Positions 16,528 through 24,961 of a stretch of 64,000 nucleotides of DNA are shown piece after piece. The notes beneath the pieces were generated by a model. The model did no database searches and was not told where the DNA came from. It worked only from the letters and a program-made list of their open reading frames with translations. The position numbers and the translations under genes were made by a program. Positions within the stretch are counted from its first letter, which is position 1. The number at the start of each line of letters is the position of its first letter. Origin of the DNA: CAILZL01 sp050248275 (lineage in GTDB: Bacteria > Pseudomonadota > Gammaproteobacteria > Steroidobacterales > Steroidobacteraceae); contig JBFWSR010000003.1 of assembly GCA_050248275.1 (NCBI GenBank), positions 1 through 64,000 on the forward strand, in the 5' to 3' direction.

Positions 16528-17274
16528 CTAATCCGTATCGGTTCCGCCGCGCAGACGGCGTAATACCGTGGAACTGTGCCGTCTGCTGATTTGCAGGGTG
16601 ACGTCGCTGTCGCGCAGCAGCGCCTTGTATTGTCCTTCAGCATCGCGTTCGATGCTGGCGATGGCGCGTACTGCCACCAGTGCATTGCGATGGATGCGAA
16701 TGAAATCGTCATTGAACTCGACGCTCAGGTCCTTGAGCGATTCGTCGATCAGGTCCGTGCCCTTGTTGTGATGCACCGTGATGTATTTCTGTTCGGCGAT
16801 GAAGTAGCGAATTTCGCTGACCGGAATCAGACGCAACTGCTCGCCCAGACGCGCGCAGATATGTTCGCGATGCATGTCGGCACCGGTTTTCTGCTTCAGG
16901 TGCTGAATGCGGTTGCTGGACAGTCGCGCTGCATGGCGTAGCGCTCGCGCCAGTTTTTCCTTGCGTACCGGTTTGAGCAGGTAGCCGATGGCTTCAGTCT
17001 CAAAGGCATCCAGCGCATATTCATCGTAGGCGGTGGTGAAGATCACCGCAGGTGGTTCTGCCAGGGCATTCAGATGTTGCGCGACATCGATACCGGATAG
17101 GCCGGGCATGCGCACATCCAGCAGCAGTACATCAGGTTGCTGTTGTTGACACAGCGTGAGCGCCTCCTGGCCATTGCCGGCTTCGCCGCTCAGCTCGCAA
17201 TCGTCCAGTTCGGCCAGCAATCGCTTGAGTCGTTCACGTGCCGGCGCTTCATCATCCACGATCAGTACGCGCAT
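16528..17274 (-). CDS. algR: LytTR-type response regulator AlgR
   Basis: A 248-residue regulator with an N-terminal receiver domain (IVDDEAPARERL, phospho-acceptor Asp in VLLLDVRMPGLSG, conserved Lys in LLKPVRKEKL) and a C-terminal LytTR DNA-binding domain (YFIAEQKYITVHH, FIRIHRNALV). AlgR controls alginate, type IV pilus and cyanide genes in Pseudomonas; targets here are unknown. It lies 3 nt after its kinase. In pseudomonads the pair is next to hemC; here an exporter gene and a plus-strand three-gene set intervene. Confidence 0.93.
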   Translation of the reverse strand: MRVLIVDDEAPARERLKRLLAELDDCELSGEAGNGQEALTLCQQQQPDVLLLDVRMPGLSGIDVAQHLNALAEPPAVIFTTAYDEYALDAFETEAIGYLLKPVRKEKLARALRHAARLSSNRIQHLKQKTGADMHREHICARLGEQLRLIPVSEIRYFIAEQKYITVHHNKGTDLIDESLKDLSVEFNDDFIRIHRNALVAVRAIASIERDAEGQYKALLRDSDVTLQISRRHSSTVLRRLRGGTDTD

Positions 17275-17277
17275 GCC

Positions 17278-18354
17278 TCAATTCTCGATGCGATCTTGAT
17301 AGGGAAAACGCAGCACGACCCGATACAGCCCGGGTTCCTGCTGCAGATCCACCTGCGCCTTGCCGGGCCAGGCGAGTTCCAGACGCTGCTGGATATTATC
17401 GAGCGCAATGCCATGACCGTTGTGCTTCAAGATCACGTCTGTCGGTGTCGGATTGCTGACTGACAGTTCGATGCGCTCGCCGTCGCAGTGGCCGGCAACG
17501 ACAATGCTGCCGCCTTCCGGCAGCGACTCGATGCCGTGGTAGACGGCATTTTCCAGCAGCGGTTGCACCAGCAGGCTGGGCACCAACGCGCGCATCGGCA
17601 GCTCGGCGATCTGCCACTTCACGGCCAGGCGCTCGCCGAGACGCAGTTGTTCGATGCGTTGGTAGATGCGAGCGATCTCCAGTTCTTCCTTGAGCGGAAT
17701 CCAGCTGCGTGCTTCGCTCAGGTTGGCGCGAAACAGATCGGCCAGATCCTCGACGGCCTCTTCGGCGCGTTCCGGGTCGGAGCGGGTCAGCGAGGCGATG
17801 GTGTTCATGCTGTTGAACAGGAAGTGCGGCCGGATGCGCGCCTGCAACGCACGAATGCGCGCCTGCGCTTCCAGCTCCACGCTATGGCGCCATTCTGCGG
17901 AAACGTGGAAGTATCGCAGCGCCAGACAACTGACGATGAAGGCGATGGCGTAGGTGCGCAGCAGAAACTGGGCATGATTGTTCGGAAACACATCGGACAG
18001 GGTGCCAAGCCCCAGGCCGAAGCGATCGCCCAGTTGATAAACCGCTTCGGCCACCAGCAATGCCGCCGCCAGCATCAGCGACAGCGACAGCGCATAGGCA
18101 TGCCGGGCCGCAAGCTGTTTGAGGTATGGACGAGCCCGACACAGTACCGCGGCGCTGATCAGGCCTTGCCACAGCAGGAACAGTGAGGTGCTGGCCAGGT
18201 CCACCCAGAAATTCTGATGAAATGGCTGGCGTGCAGTAGTCAGTATCAGCGCCACCAGTTCAACAATCAGCACCACGGCCAGCGTGGTGCCGCCTGCGCA
18301 AAAATCCGGCAGATGGAAGCTGCTGTGACTACGCGCTGGCGCGGTGCTGCTCAT
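17278..18354 (-). CDS. algZ: LytS-type sensor histidine kinase AlgZ/FimS
   Basis: Membrane histidine kinase of 358 residues with four hydrophobic segments in the N-terminal half (about residues 23-40, 52-72, 88-108, 130-150) and a His_kinase (LytS-like) domain: phospho-acceptor in RIRPHFLFNSMNTIASL, then an HATPase_c domain with LLVQPLLENAVYHGIE and GHGIALDNIQQRL. It is the cognate partner of AlgR, 3 nt downstream. Its ATG overlaps the stop of the upstream dehydrogenase gene by 4 nt. Confidence 0.93.
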   Translation of the reverse strand: MSSTAPARSHSSFHLPDFCAGGTTLAVVLIVELVALILTTARQPFHQNFWVDLASTSLFLLWQGLISAAVLCRARPYLKQLAARHAYALSLSLMLAAALLVAEAVYQLGDRFGLGLGTLSDVFPNNHAQFLLRTYAIAFIVSCLALRYFHVSAEWRHSVELEAQARIRALQARIRPHFLFNSMNTIASLTRSDPERAEEAVEDLADLFRANLSEARSWIPLKEELEIARIYQRIEQLRLGERLAVKWQIAELPMRALVPSLLVQPLLENAVYHGIESLPEGGSIVVAGHCDGERIELSVSNPTPTDVILKHNGHGIALDNIQQRLELAWPGKAQVDLQQEPGLYRVVLRFPYQDRIEN

Positions 18355-19223
18355 GTCGATGAGTTGAAGAGTGCGGTCTTCAGGCGAAACAAGGCGGAGA
18401 TGTCTTCCTCGCCGTGGCCTTGTTCGATCAAACGACGATATTGAATCAGGGTCATCTCGATCAGGGGCAGCTGTGCGCCATGTTGCCGTGCCATGTCGCG
18501 GCAGATCTTCAGATCCTTTTCATGCAGGCGCACGCGGAAGCCGCCATCGTAATTGCCATTCATCATGTTGGGCGCGCGGTGAGTGAAATACCAACTGGCG
18601 CCCGCCCCCTGACTGAGCGTGGCCACCAGCTTGTCCAGCGGCAGCCCTTCGGCTTTGGCAAAGGCCATGGCTTCGGCAGCCGCTTGGATCGCGCCTGCAC
18701 ATAGAATCTGGTTGGCGGCTTTGGCCGCCTGCCCGCAGCCACTGTCGCCGAAATGAGTGATGGTTTGGCCCATGGCCTGCAGAATGGGTTGCGCGCGTGC
18801 GAAAGCAGCGTCTGTGCCGCCTGCCATGATGGCCAGCGTGCCCAGTCGGGCGCCTTCCACGCCGCCGCTGACCGGCGCATCGACAAAATCGCACTGACGT
18901 TCGTTCAATTGCCGTGCGCATTGCCGTGCTGTCGCCGCGCTGACAGTGGAGCAGTCGATGAGCAGGGTGCCGGGACGCAATGCGGGTGTCAGGTGATCAA
19001 TGACCTGCAGCAGATCCTGGTCTGCGGATACGCAGATCACCAGTGAGTCACATTGATCGGCCAGCTCGGCCGGCGCGGTTGCTGCGAAACAGCCCAGTTC
19101 GCCAGCCAGTGAGCGCGCCTTGTCGGCATGGCGATTCCAGACACCGGCAAGCAAGCCATGCTGATGGAGGTTGCGGGCCATACCCACACCCATCGCGCCC
19201 AGTCCAATAAATCCGGTTTTCAT
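18351..19223 (-). CDS. 3-hydroxyisobutyrate dehydrogenase-family oxidoreductase
   Basis: NAD(P)-dependent beta-hydroxyacid dehydrogenase of 290 residues. It has the Rossmann start KTGFIGLGAMGVGMARNL, the substrate motif FVDAPVSGGVEGARLGTLAIMAGG, the catalytic lysine in GCGQAAKAANQIL, and the cofactor/substrate helix at GGFRVRLHEKDLKIC. Relatives include 3-hydroxyisobutyrate, tartronate-semialdehyde (GarR) and glyoxylate/succinic-semialdehyde reductases; the substrate cannot be set. ATG at 19223 gives the family N-terminus. It overlaps algZ by 4 nt, so it is likely cotranscribed with algZ-algR. Confidence 0.88.
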   Translation of the reverse strand: MKTGFIGLGAMGVGMARNLHQHGLLAGVWNRHADKARSLAGELGCFAATAPAELADQCDSLVICVSADQDLLQVIDHLTPALRPGTLLIDCSTVSAATARQCARQLNERQCDFVDAPVSGGVEGARLGTLAIMAGGTDAAFARAQPILQAMGQTITHFGDSGCGQAAKAANQILCAGAIQAAAEAMAFAKAEGLPLDKLVATLSQGAGASWYFTHRAPNMMNGNYDGGFRVRLHEKDLKICRDMARQHGAQLPLIEMTLIQYRRLIEQGHGEEDISALFRLKTALFNSST

Positions 19224-19298
19224 GTTCTTGAAACGAATGTGGCGGCCAGTCGCCGCCACCGAGTGTAGCTTGAGCTGCCTGTTGACGGTCAACAGACC

Positions 19299-19754
19299 CT
19301 AGTTACACCACATGTCCACTTGTTCCTTGGCGGTTGCACGTGCCTTGTCCAGTTGCTGACTGTCCATGTAGACCCGCTCGCCCTTGGCGTCCAGTGAATA
19401 CACCCGATCCGTGGTGGTGACGCTTTCGTAACGGCCGCGCGCCTGAGTACAGCGATTGGCCTTGTCGGCAGCAGTCAGTTGTTCGGCTTTTTGTTTGTCA
19501 GCGGCCGCTTTATTGGCGGCTTCCTGGGATTTGGCGGCGGCATCACGCGCTTTCAGATCCGCAGCGACACGATCTGCCAGTGCGGAGTTGTCGGTGCGTT
19601 GGGATTTGATCCTGGCCAGCAGTTCTGCCGGCAGGGTTTCCGGACGGTCGGTGTATTGCACCTGCCCCTTGCTGTCGACAAACCGGTAAACGTCGGCTTG
19701 GCTGACGGAAACGGCGATTATGCTCAGGGCAAGGACAGCGGTAAGACGTGACAT
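19299..19754 (-). CDS. DUF4124 domain-containing exported protein
   Basis: A 151-residue protein with a signal peptide (RLTAVLALSIIAVSVSQA) and a DUF4124 domain: VYRFVDSKGQVQYTDRPE, in which VYR-DxxGxxxYTD is diagnostic. The middle is Ala/Lys-rich and helical (DLKARDAAAKSQEAANKAA), and the C-terminal part carries two cysteines (RCTQARG and the terminal MWCN) that may pair in the periplasm. ATG at 19754 follows AGGAGA. Function unknown; DUF4124 proteins are common envelope proteins in gammaproteobacteria. Confidence 0.88.
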   Translation of the reverse strand: MSRLTAVLALSIIAVSVSQADVYRFVDSKGQVQYTDRPETLPAELLARIKSQRTDNSALADRVAADLKARDAAAKSQEAANKAAADKQKAEQLTAADKANRCTQARGRYESVTTTDRVYSLDAKGERVYMDSQQLDKARATAKEQVDMWCN

Positions 19755-19912
19755 GAGATCTCCTGTGCAACCGACAGAGGCCGGGTCGGCCGGCGGGTGA
19801 ACTCTGTCACAGAAAACATTCCGGCGGCAATTCTGGCAAACCACACGATTCATGCATTGACCGGCTTCACAAACTGGGCCTTGGTAGGGACGAGGGGTTG
19901 ATGCAAGTTGCA

Positions 19913-19943
19913 AATAAAAACGGGCGCCTCCTGGCGCCCGTTT
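19913..19943 (-). terminator. Intrinsic terminator of glnK-amtB
   Basis: On the minus strand a perfect 11-bp stem (AAACGGGCGCC/GGCGCCCGTTT with a 4-nt loop at 19929-19932) is followed by UUUUU plus AUUU. It is 44 bp past the amtB stop codon. Confidence 0.9.
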
Positions 19944-19986
19944 GCTTGACTTGAATTCCAGTCGTCTCGACTGGAATCCGGCGGTC

Positions 19987-21498
19987 CTACATGTTGTAGG
20001 CCTTTTCGCCGTGATCGGCCAGATCCAGACCTTCTTCCTGATCTTCATCGCTGGCGCGCACACCGATGGTGTACTTCAGAGCCAGCATGACGACCAAGGC
20101 GACCACACCAGACCAGACCAGTGCGGTGCCAACTGCCCAGAACTGCGCACTCATTTGCGCACCGAAGTCATAAGGCGCTACGGCATCGGCGGTGTAATCC
20201 CATACACCGGTGCCACCCAGGGCCGGGTTGACAAAAATACCGGTGCCGATCGCACCAATGATGCCGCCAATGCAATGCACGCCAAAGGCGTCCAGCGCAT
20301 CGTCGTAACCCAGCATGTGCTTGAGCTTGGTCGCTGCGAAGAAGCACAGTACACCTGCCACCGCACAGATCACGAATGCGCCCATCGGGCCCACCCAACC
20401 ACAGGCAGGGGTAACGGCGACCAGACCGGCCACGATGCCGGAACATACACCGAGCAGACTGGGCCTGCCCTTGACGATCCATTCGGTAAGCATCCATGCC
20501 GTACCTGCTACAGCAGTGCCAAACAGGGTATTGAAGAATGCCAGACCTGCAGTAGCGCCTGCTTCCAGCGCTGATCCGGCGTTGAATCCAAACCAACCCA
20601 TCCACAACATGCCGGTACCAATTGCCGACATCATCAGGCTGTGTGGCGCCATTGAAATCTTGCCGTAGTTCTTGCGCGGTCCAAGCACCAGCGCGCAGAC
20701 CAGAGCGGCAATGCCCGCATTGATGTGCACCACGGTGCCGCCAGCGAAGTCAATAGCGCCCTTCTGGAACAGGAAGCCTGCATGGCCAAGCGCGGTCGCG
20801 GCTGCATCGGCATCACCCGTGGGATAGGCATCCGGGCCATCCCAGTACCAGACCATGTGTGCCATGGGAATATAGGCAAAGGTGAACCACAAGACGCTGA
20901 AAATCAGCATGGCAGAGAACTTGAAGCGTTCGGCGTAGCCACCGCAGATCAGTGCCACCGTAATGGCGGCGAAGGTCAACTGGAATACGCAGAACACCAT
21001 GTCGGGGATGTACACACCCTTGCTGAAGGTGGCGCCGGCCGTGTTCAGATCAACGCCGCTCATGAACAGTTTGTCCAGAGTGCCGAAGAATGGATTATTG
21101 CCTGTGAATGCGGCGCTATAGCCGTACACAATCCACAACACGCCGATGACACAGAAAATAGCGAAACTCTGCATTACGGTGGACAGTGAGTTCTTGGTAC
21201 GGACCATGCCTGTATAGAACAGCGCCAGACCTGGCACTGTCATGAACAGTACAAAGGCGGTGGCGGTCATCATCCAGGCCATGTCGCCTTTATCAAAGCT
21301 GGGTGCAGGCGCCGCTTCGGCTTCTGCAGGTGCCGCGTCAGCAGGTGCGGCGGCTGGCGCTTCCGCACTGACTGCTGCAGCGTCAGGAGGAGGGGTTTCC
21401 TGAGCGAAAGCCAGGTCGGTGCCCAGCATCGCCAACGCGATGAGTGCGGCGCTCCACAAGGGAGTCAGCACCCTTCTAAGTGCCAGAGGTTTTTTCAC
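19987..21498 (-). CDS. amtB: Ammonium transporter AmtB
   Basis: Trimeric ammonium channel of 503 residues. The GTG at 21498 after AGGAGAACGACA opens a signal-like hydrophobic N-terminus (LWSAALIALAMLGTDLAFAQ) and an Ala/Pro/Glu-rich linker of about 35 residues before the first core segment. Family motifs include WMMTATAFVLFMTVPGLALFYTGMVR, GGTVVHINAGIAALV, GWFGFNAGSAL and FGVHCIGGIIGAIGTGIF with the pore histidines. The gene follows glnK by 109 bp, the universal glnK-amtB pairing, and is closed by a strong terminator. Expression under nitrogen limitation is expected from the sigma-54 promoter before glnK. Confidence 0.96.
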   Translation of the reverse strand: MKKPLALRRVLTPLWSAALIALAMLGTDLAFAQETPPPDAAAVSAEAPAAAPADAAPAEAEAAPAPSFDKGDMAWMMTATAFVLFMTVPGLALFYTGMVRTKNSLSTVMQSFAIFCVIGVLWIVYGYSAAFTGNNPFFGTLDKLFMSGVDLNTAGATFSKGVYIPDMVFCVFQLTFAAITVALICGGYAERFKFSAMLIFSVLWFTFAYIPMAHMVWYWDGPDAYPTGDADAAATALGHAGFLFQKGAIDFAGGTVVHINAGIAALVCALVLGPRKNYGKISMAPHSLMMSAIGTGMLWMGWFGFNAGSALEAGATAGLAFFNTLFGTAVAGTAWMLTEWIVKGRPSLLGVCSGIVAGLVAVTPACGWVGPMGAFVICAVAGVLCFFAATKLKHMLGYDDALDAFGVHCIGGIIGAIGTGIFVNPALGGTGVWDYTADAVAPYDFGAQMSAQFWAVGTALVWSGVVALVVMLALKYTIGVRASDEDQEEGLDLADHGEKAYNM

Positions 21499-21607
21499 TG
21501 TCGTTCTCCTGCGGGATGAGTATTGCTGCAAAACGGTTTGCCTATCGCCTGTTGTTTCAATCATTTCGTTCCGATACCAAAATGGCCAGGATCGCCTGTT
21601 CCCGACG

Positions 21608-21946
21608 TCACACAGCGTCGATACCCGCCTCGCCCGTGCGGATTCGCACCGCTTGTTGGAGGTCGATAACGAACACCTTGCCATCGCCGATCTTTCCCGT
21701 CCGGGCGACGTTGGTGATGGCTTCCACTACCTGTTCCGTAATCGAATCGTCTACGGCGAGTTCGATTTTGGTCTTGGGCAGGAAATCCACCCGATACTCC
21801 GCACCGCGATACACCTCGGTATGGCCGCGTTGGCGGCCAAATCCCTGTACTTCCGTTACGGTGATGCCTTGAACGCCAATGTCCGCCACGGCCTGGCGAA
21901 CGTCATCGAGCTTGAACGGCTTGATGATGGCGGTGATCAGCTTCAT
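21608..21946 (-). CDS. glnK: Nitrogen regulatory PII protein GlnK
   Basis: A 112-residue PII trimer subunit that senses 2-oxoglutarate/ATP and, by uridylylation, nitrogen status; it binds and blocks AmtB. The T-loop RGHTEVYRGAEYRVDFLPK includes the modified Tyr (in EYRV), the B-loop is VARTGKIGDGKVFV and the PII start KLITAIIKPFKLDDVR is intact. The ATG at 21946 is 8-12 nt after AAGGA. It is first of the glnK-amtB operon, with a sigma-54 promoter about 85 bp upstream. Confidence 0.96.
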   Translation of the reverse strand: MKLITAIIKPFKLDDVRQAVADIGVQGITVTEVQGFGRQRGHTEVYRGAEYRVDFLPKTKIELAVDDSITEQVVEAITNVARTGKIGDGKVFVIDLQQAVRIRTGEAGIDAV

Positions 21947-22031
21947 CGTGAGTGCATTCCTTGTTTATCGTGATGAGGAACTTGCGATCCAAGCTCTCGC
22001 CCTTTGGCGCTGAGCCTTGGACGAGAACATT

Positions 22032-22047
22032 TGCATCTTCTGTGCCA
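22032..22047 (-). promoter_or_regulatory. Sigma-54 promoter of glnK-amtB
   Basis: The minus strand reads TGGCAC-N5-ATGCA, keeping the invariant GG (-24) and GC (-12) with 10 nt between them; only one base differs from TGGCAC-N5-TTGCA. It lies about 85 bp before the glnK ATG, and glnK-amtB is a classic NtrC/sigma-54 target. Confidence 0.75.
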
Positions 22048-22109
22048 CGTACGCTGGGCTTTCCGATCCACAAAAATTGGGGATTGGGATCGACACTGAG
22101 TTCTGTTTT

Positions 22110-22124
22110 GCACAATTCTGGGGC
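22110..22124. promoter_or_regulatory. Possible NtrC enhancer site
   Basis: GCAC-N7-GGGC differs by one base from the NtrC core GCAC-N7-GTGC and lies about 65 bp upstream of the glnK sigma-54 promoter, a normal distance for an enhancer. The match alone is weak; the context supports it. Confidence 0.4.
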
Positions 22125-22319
22125 GGATTGCGCTTTATTTTGTACAAATTTGGTGCATTGCGCCGGAATGACAAATTAAAGGTTCGCCAGATCGCCTCAC
22201 TGTGGCGCAAGAACTGCTGGACTATGCTTCGGTGAAGTGATGGATATGGACTTGAGCCAGGAGCATCAGCCCCGTACAGTCACCTTTAATTAAGGCCGTT
22301 GTTGTGGGAGCTGCTTCAG

Positions 22320-22565
22320 ATGGATGCGCGCACGATTGATGAGAGGGTGACCGAATTGGCCCGCAAACTGTCGGCCTCGCTGCCGGAGGGCGTGACTGCC
22401 TTGCAACGCGATGTCGAACAGAATTTCAAGGCCGTGCTGCAGTCGACGTTGGCCCGCATGGATCTGGTGACGCGCCGCGAATTCGACGTACAGGCAGGCG
22501 TATTGCAGCGTACCCGCGAAAAACTGCAAGCCTTGGAGCAGCGGCTGGTGCAACTAGAACAGTAA
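22320..22565 (+). CDS. ubiK: Ubiquinone biosynthesis accessory factor UbiK
   Basis: An 81-residue small helical protein: an amphipathic N-terminal region (TIDERVTELARKLSASLPEGV) followed by a C-terminal coiled coil (VLQRTREKLQALEQRLVQLEQ). It matches the BMFP/YqiC family, renamed UbiK for its role with UbiJ in aerobic ubiquinone synthesis. ATG at 22320 follows GGAG; TTG starts at 22299/22302 are less likely. The gene is 39 bp upstream of comM. Confidence 0.85.
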   Translation: MDARTIDERVTELARKLSASLPEGVTALQRDVEQNFKAVLQSTLARMDLVTRREFDVQAGVLQRTREKLQALEQRLVQLEQ

Positions 22566-22604
22566 AGTCGCTAGATTTTTTCCTCCAAGACAAGGAAGTC
22601 CGAG

Positions 22605-24116
22605 ATGACCATTGCCACCATTCTCAGTCGTGCCCAGTTCGGCATGGACGCGCCGCAGGTCAGTGTGGAAGTGGATATCGGCAGCGGGTTGCCATCGTTC
22701 ACCATTGTGGGTTTGCCCGAAGCCGTGGTGAAAGAAAGCAAGGATCGGGTGCGGGCGGCGCTGCTGAATTGCAATTTCGAACTGCCTCCCGGACGTATCA
22801 CGGTCAACCTGGCGCCGGCCGATCTGCCCAAGGAGGGCGGGCGTTTCGATTTGCCGATAGCAATTGGCATTCTGGTGGCTTCCGGTCAATTGGTGGCTGG
22901 TTTGTCACGCGATTGCGAGCTCTATGGCGAGTTGTCACTCAGCGGAGAACTGCGCCCCATCAGTGGCGCACTGATCGCCGCGCTGGCTGCAACGCGCATG
23001 CGGCATGTGGTGATCGTGCCTGATGCCAATAGCGCAGAAACACGTTTGATTGCCGGCTGCCAGTCGATTGCCGCCACTCATCTGTTGCAGGTGTGCTCCC
23101 ATCTGAATGGTGCGCGGCAATTGCCTTTCGGCGCACCCTTTGCGGAGCCCGGGACCCTGCCGCAAGTGCCGGATTTGAGCGAAGTGCGTGGACAGGCTCA
23201 GGCCAAGCGCGCTCTGGAGGTGGCTGCGGCGGGTGAGCACAGCCTGCTGTTCATGGGACCACCGGGCACTGGTAAAAGCATGTTGGCGCAGCGATTGCCT
23301 GGTGTCTTGCCGGCGCTGAATGATACGGAAGCGCTGGAGACAGCGGCGATCCGTTCACTGATCGGTCGCGGCATTGATCTGGCGCAATGGCGGGTGCGGC
23401 CGTTCCGCGCGCCGCATCACACCGCATCGGCAGTGGCGCTGGTGGGCGGCGGTTCGCAGCCGCGTCCGGGCGAGATTTCCCTGGCGCACAATGGCGTGTT
23501 GTTTCTGGATGAGCTCCCCGAATTTGATCGTCGTGTGCTGGAGGTGCTGCGTGAACCCCTGGAAAGCGGCGTCATCAGCATTTCACGCGCTGCCCGACAG
23601 GCGGAATTTCCAGCCCGGTTTCAATTGATTGCCGCGATGAATCCCTGTCCCTGTGGTTATCTGGGGGAGGCGGCTGGCAAGTGCCGGTGCACTGCCGAAC
23701 AGATCCAGCGATATCGCATGCGCATTTCCGGTCCTCTGCTGGATCGGCTCGATATGCATGTAGAAGTGCCGCAGATTACAGCCCAGTTATTGCAGCAACC
23801 CCCAGAGCCGATGGAAACCAGCGAACAGGTGGCATTGCGAGTGTTGCAGGCACGGCGAGTGCAATGGCAGCGCCAGGGCAAATGCAATGCACGGCTGTCG
23901 GCTGCCGAAGTGGAACGTTGCTGCCTGCCGGAGGCTGCAGCACAAAACTTGTTATCGCGGGCAATGCAGAAGTTTTCGTTATCGGCGCGCGCCTATCACC
24001 GGATTCTCAAGGTTGCGCGCAGCATTGCCGATCTGGAAGGAGTCGAGCGGATCAGTCCGACGCATGTCAGTGAAGCCATTGCTTTGCGCAGACTGGATCG
24101 GGGCAGTTCGGCTTGA
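22605..24116 (+). CDS. comM: YifB/ComM family Mg-chelatase-like AAA+ ATPase
   Basis: A 503-residue protein with an N-terminal Lon-substrate-binding-like domain (IVGLPEAVVKESKDRVRAAL), Walker A GPPGTGKSMLAQRLPG, Walker B LFLDELPEF, a zinc-ribbon-like Cys cluster MNPCPCGYLGEAAGKCRC, and the C-terminal helical region (LSARAYHRILKVARSIADLEG). ComM promotes branch migration during natural transformation in several gammaproteobacteria, so competence is possible, though no other competence gene is seen here. Preceded by ubiK and followed by a bidirectional terminator. Confidence 0.94.
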   Translation: MTIATILSRAQFGMDAPQVSVEVDIGSGLPSFTIVGLPEAVVKESKDRVRAALLNCNFELPPGRITVNLAPADLPKEGGRFDLPIAIGILVASGQLVAGLSRDCELYGELSLSGELRPISGALIAALAATRMRHVVIVPDANSAETRLIAGCQSIAATHLLQVCSHLNGARQLPFGAPFAEPGTLPQVPDLSEVRGQAQAKRALEVAAAGEHSLLFMGPPGTGKSMLAQRLPGVLPALNDTEALETAAIRSLIGRGIDLAQWRVRPFRAPHHTASAVALVGGGSQPRPGEISLAHNGVLFLDELPEFDRRVLEVLREPLESGVISISRAARQAEFPARFQLIAAMNPCPCGYLGEAAGKCRCTAEQIQRYRMRISGPLLDRLDMHVEVPQITAQLLQQPPEPMETSEQVALRVLQARRVQWQRQGKCNARLSAAEVERCCLPEAAAQNLLSRAMQKFSLSARAYHRILKVARSIADLEGVERISPTHVSEAIALRRLDRGSSA

Positions 24117-24141
24117 GCCGTAGTTAAAGGCAGCGATGAGC

Positions 24142-24180
24142 AAAAAAGCCCGGTTTCAGATGCCTGAAACCGGGCTTTTT
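24142..24180. terminator. Bidirectional terminator between comM and the cytochrome c5 gene
   Basis: AAAAAGCCCGGTTTCA and TGAAACCGGGCTTTTT form a perfect 16-bp stem (11 bp without the A/T ends) around a 6-nt loop, with A-runs and T-runs on both sides. It serves the convergent comM and cytochrome genes. Confidence 0.95.
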
Positions 24181-24200
24181 GCTGGAAATAAACGGCAGGG

Positions 24201-24710
24201 TTACTTGGACTTGCTGACCATGTAGTCCACTGCGGCGATGATTGAAGTATCGGTGACCGAAGTCATCCCGCCTTTGGGCGGCATGACGCCCGCTTTGCCG
24301 GTAAAGCCTTGCAGCGCGTGCTGGTGCAGCGTATCGCTGCCTTGGGCAATGCGCGGTCCCCAGGCGGCTTTGTCGCCAAACTTGGGGGCGCCGGCCAAGC
24401 CGGAACCGTGGCAGGCAACACAGGTGGTGTTGTAAACCTCGTCGCCTGGTATGTCCTTCAAGGCTACCGGCGCTTCAGCTTTTTCCTCAACAGCGGAGTT
24501 GTCTTCGCCGGAAATGGCCACCTTGCCCACCGGCCGGATGCGTTCGGCCACGCTGGCTTGCAGCAAGGGGTCTTCCAGTACCTGAACCTCCTGAGTGTGG
24601 GAGGAGATGGCGCTGGCCCCGAAATACAGGCCGAAGGCAATGGCTACCAGAATGCCGAGAACCAGCATAAAGGTGTCGAAAAAATGCTTATCGTGGGAAG
24701 GTCCGCTCAC
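24201..24710 (-). CDS. Membrane-anchored cytochrome c5-family protein
   Basis: A 169-residue c-type cytochrome with an N-terminal transmembrane anchor (FMLVLGILVAIAFGLYF) and one heme-binding motif CVACHGSG; the axial Met is likely in GVMPPKGGM, typical of cytochrome c5. The linker (about residues 35-85) is acidic and Ala-rich. The GTG start at 24710 follows GGAG. Periplasmic electron carrier function is inferred; partner oxidases are not in the window. Confidence 0.9.
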   Translation of the reverse strand: MSGPSHDKHFFDTFMLVLGILVAIAFGLYFGASAISSHTQEVQVLEDPLLQASVAERIRPVGKVAISGEDNSAVEEKAEAPVALKDIPGDEVYNTTCVACHGSGLAGAPKFGDKAAWGPRIAQGSDTLHQHALQGFTGKAGVMPPKGGMTSVTDTSIIAAVDYMVSKSK

Positions 24711-24839
24711 ACCGACTCCGAATTACAAGCCTGAAACAGCGCGCAAGTATAGCCGTGACAGCGTCAGGCCGAAACTCCCGGATTAAGTGCCTGGGTTTAC
24801 ACCTTGGGTGAGCTGGTTCATCACGGTATGTAAATCCTC

Positions 24840-24868
24840 TTGGGCCATTGCCCATGACGGTTTAGACT
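24840..24868 (+). promoter_or_regulatory. Promoter of tRNA-Arg
   Basis: TTGGGC, 17 bp, TAGACT, then GCGCGCCC, a G+C-rich discriminator of the kind under stringent control. It ends 16 bp upstream of the tRNA. Confidence 0.6.
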
Positions 24869-24884
24869 GCGCGCCCTCTATTAC

Positions 24885-24961
24885 GCGCCCGTAGCTCAGC
24901 TGGATAGAGTGCTGGCCTCCGAAGCCAGAGGTCGTGGGTTCGAATCCCGCCGGGCGCGCCA
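24885..24961 (+). tRNA. tRNA-Arg(CCG)
   Basis: A 77-nt cloverleaf: acceptor GCGCCCG/CGGGCGC, D-arm GCTC-AGCTGGATA-GAGT, anticodon loop CTCCGAA (anticodon CCG, codon CGG), T-arm with GGTTCGAATCC, discriminator G and encoded CCA. Confidence 0.97.
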
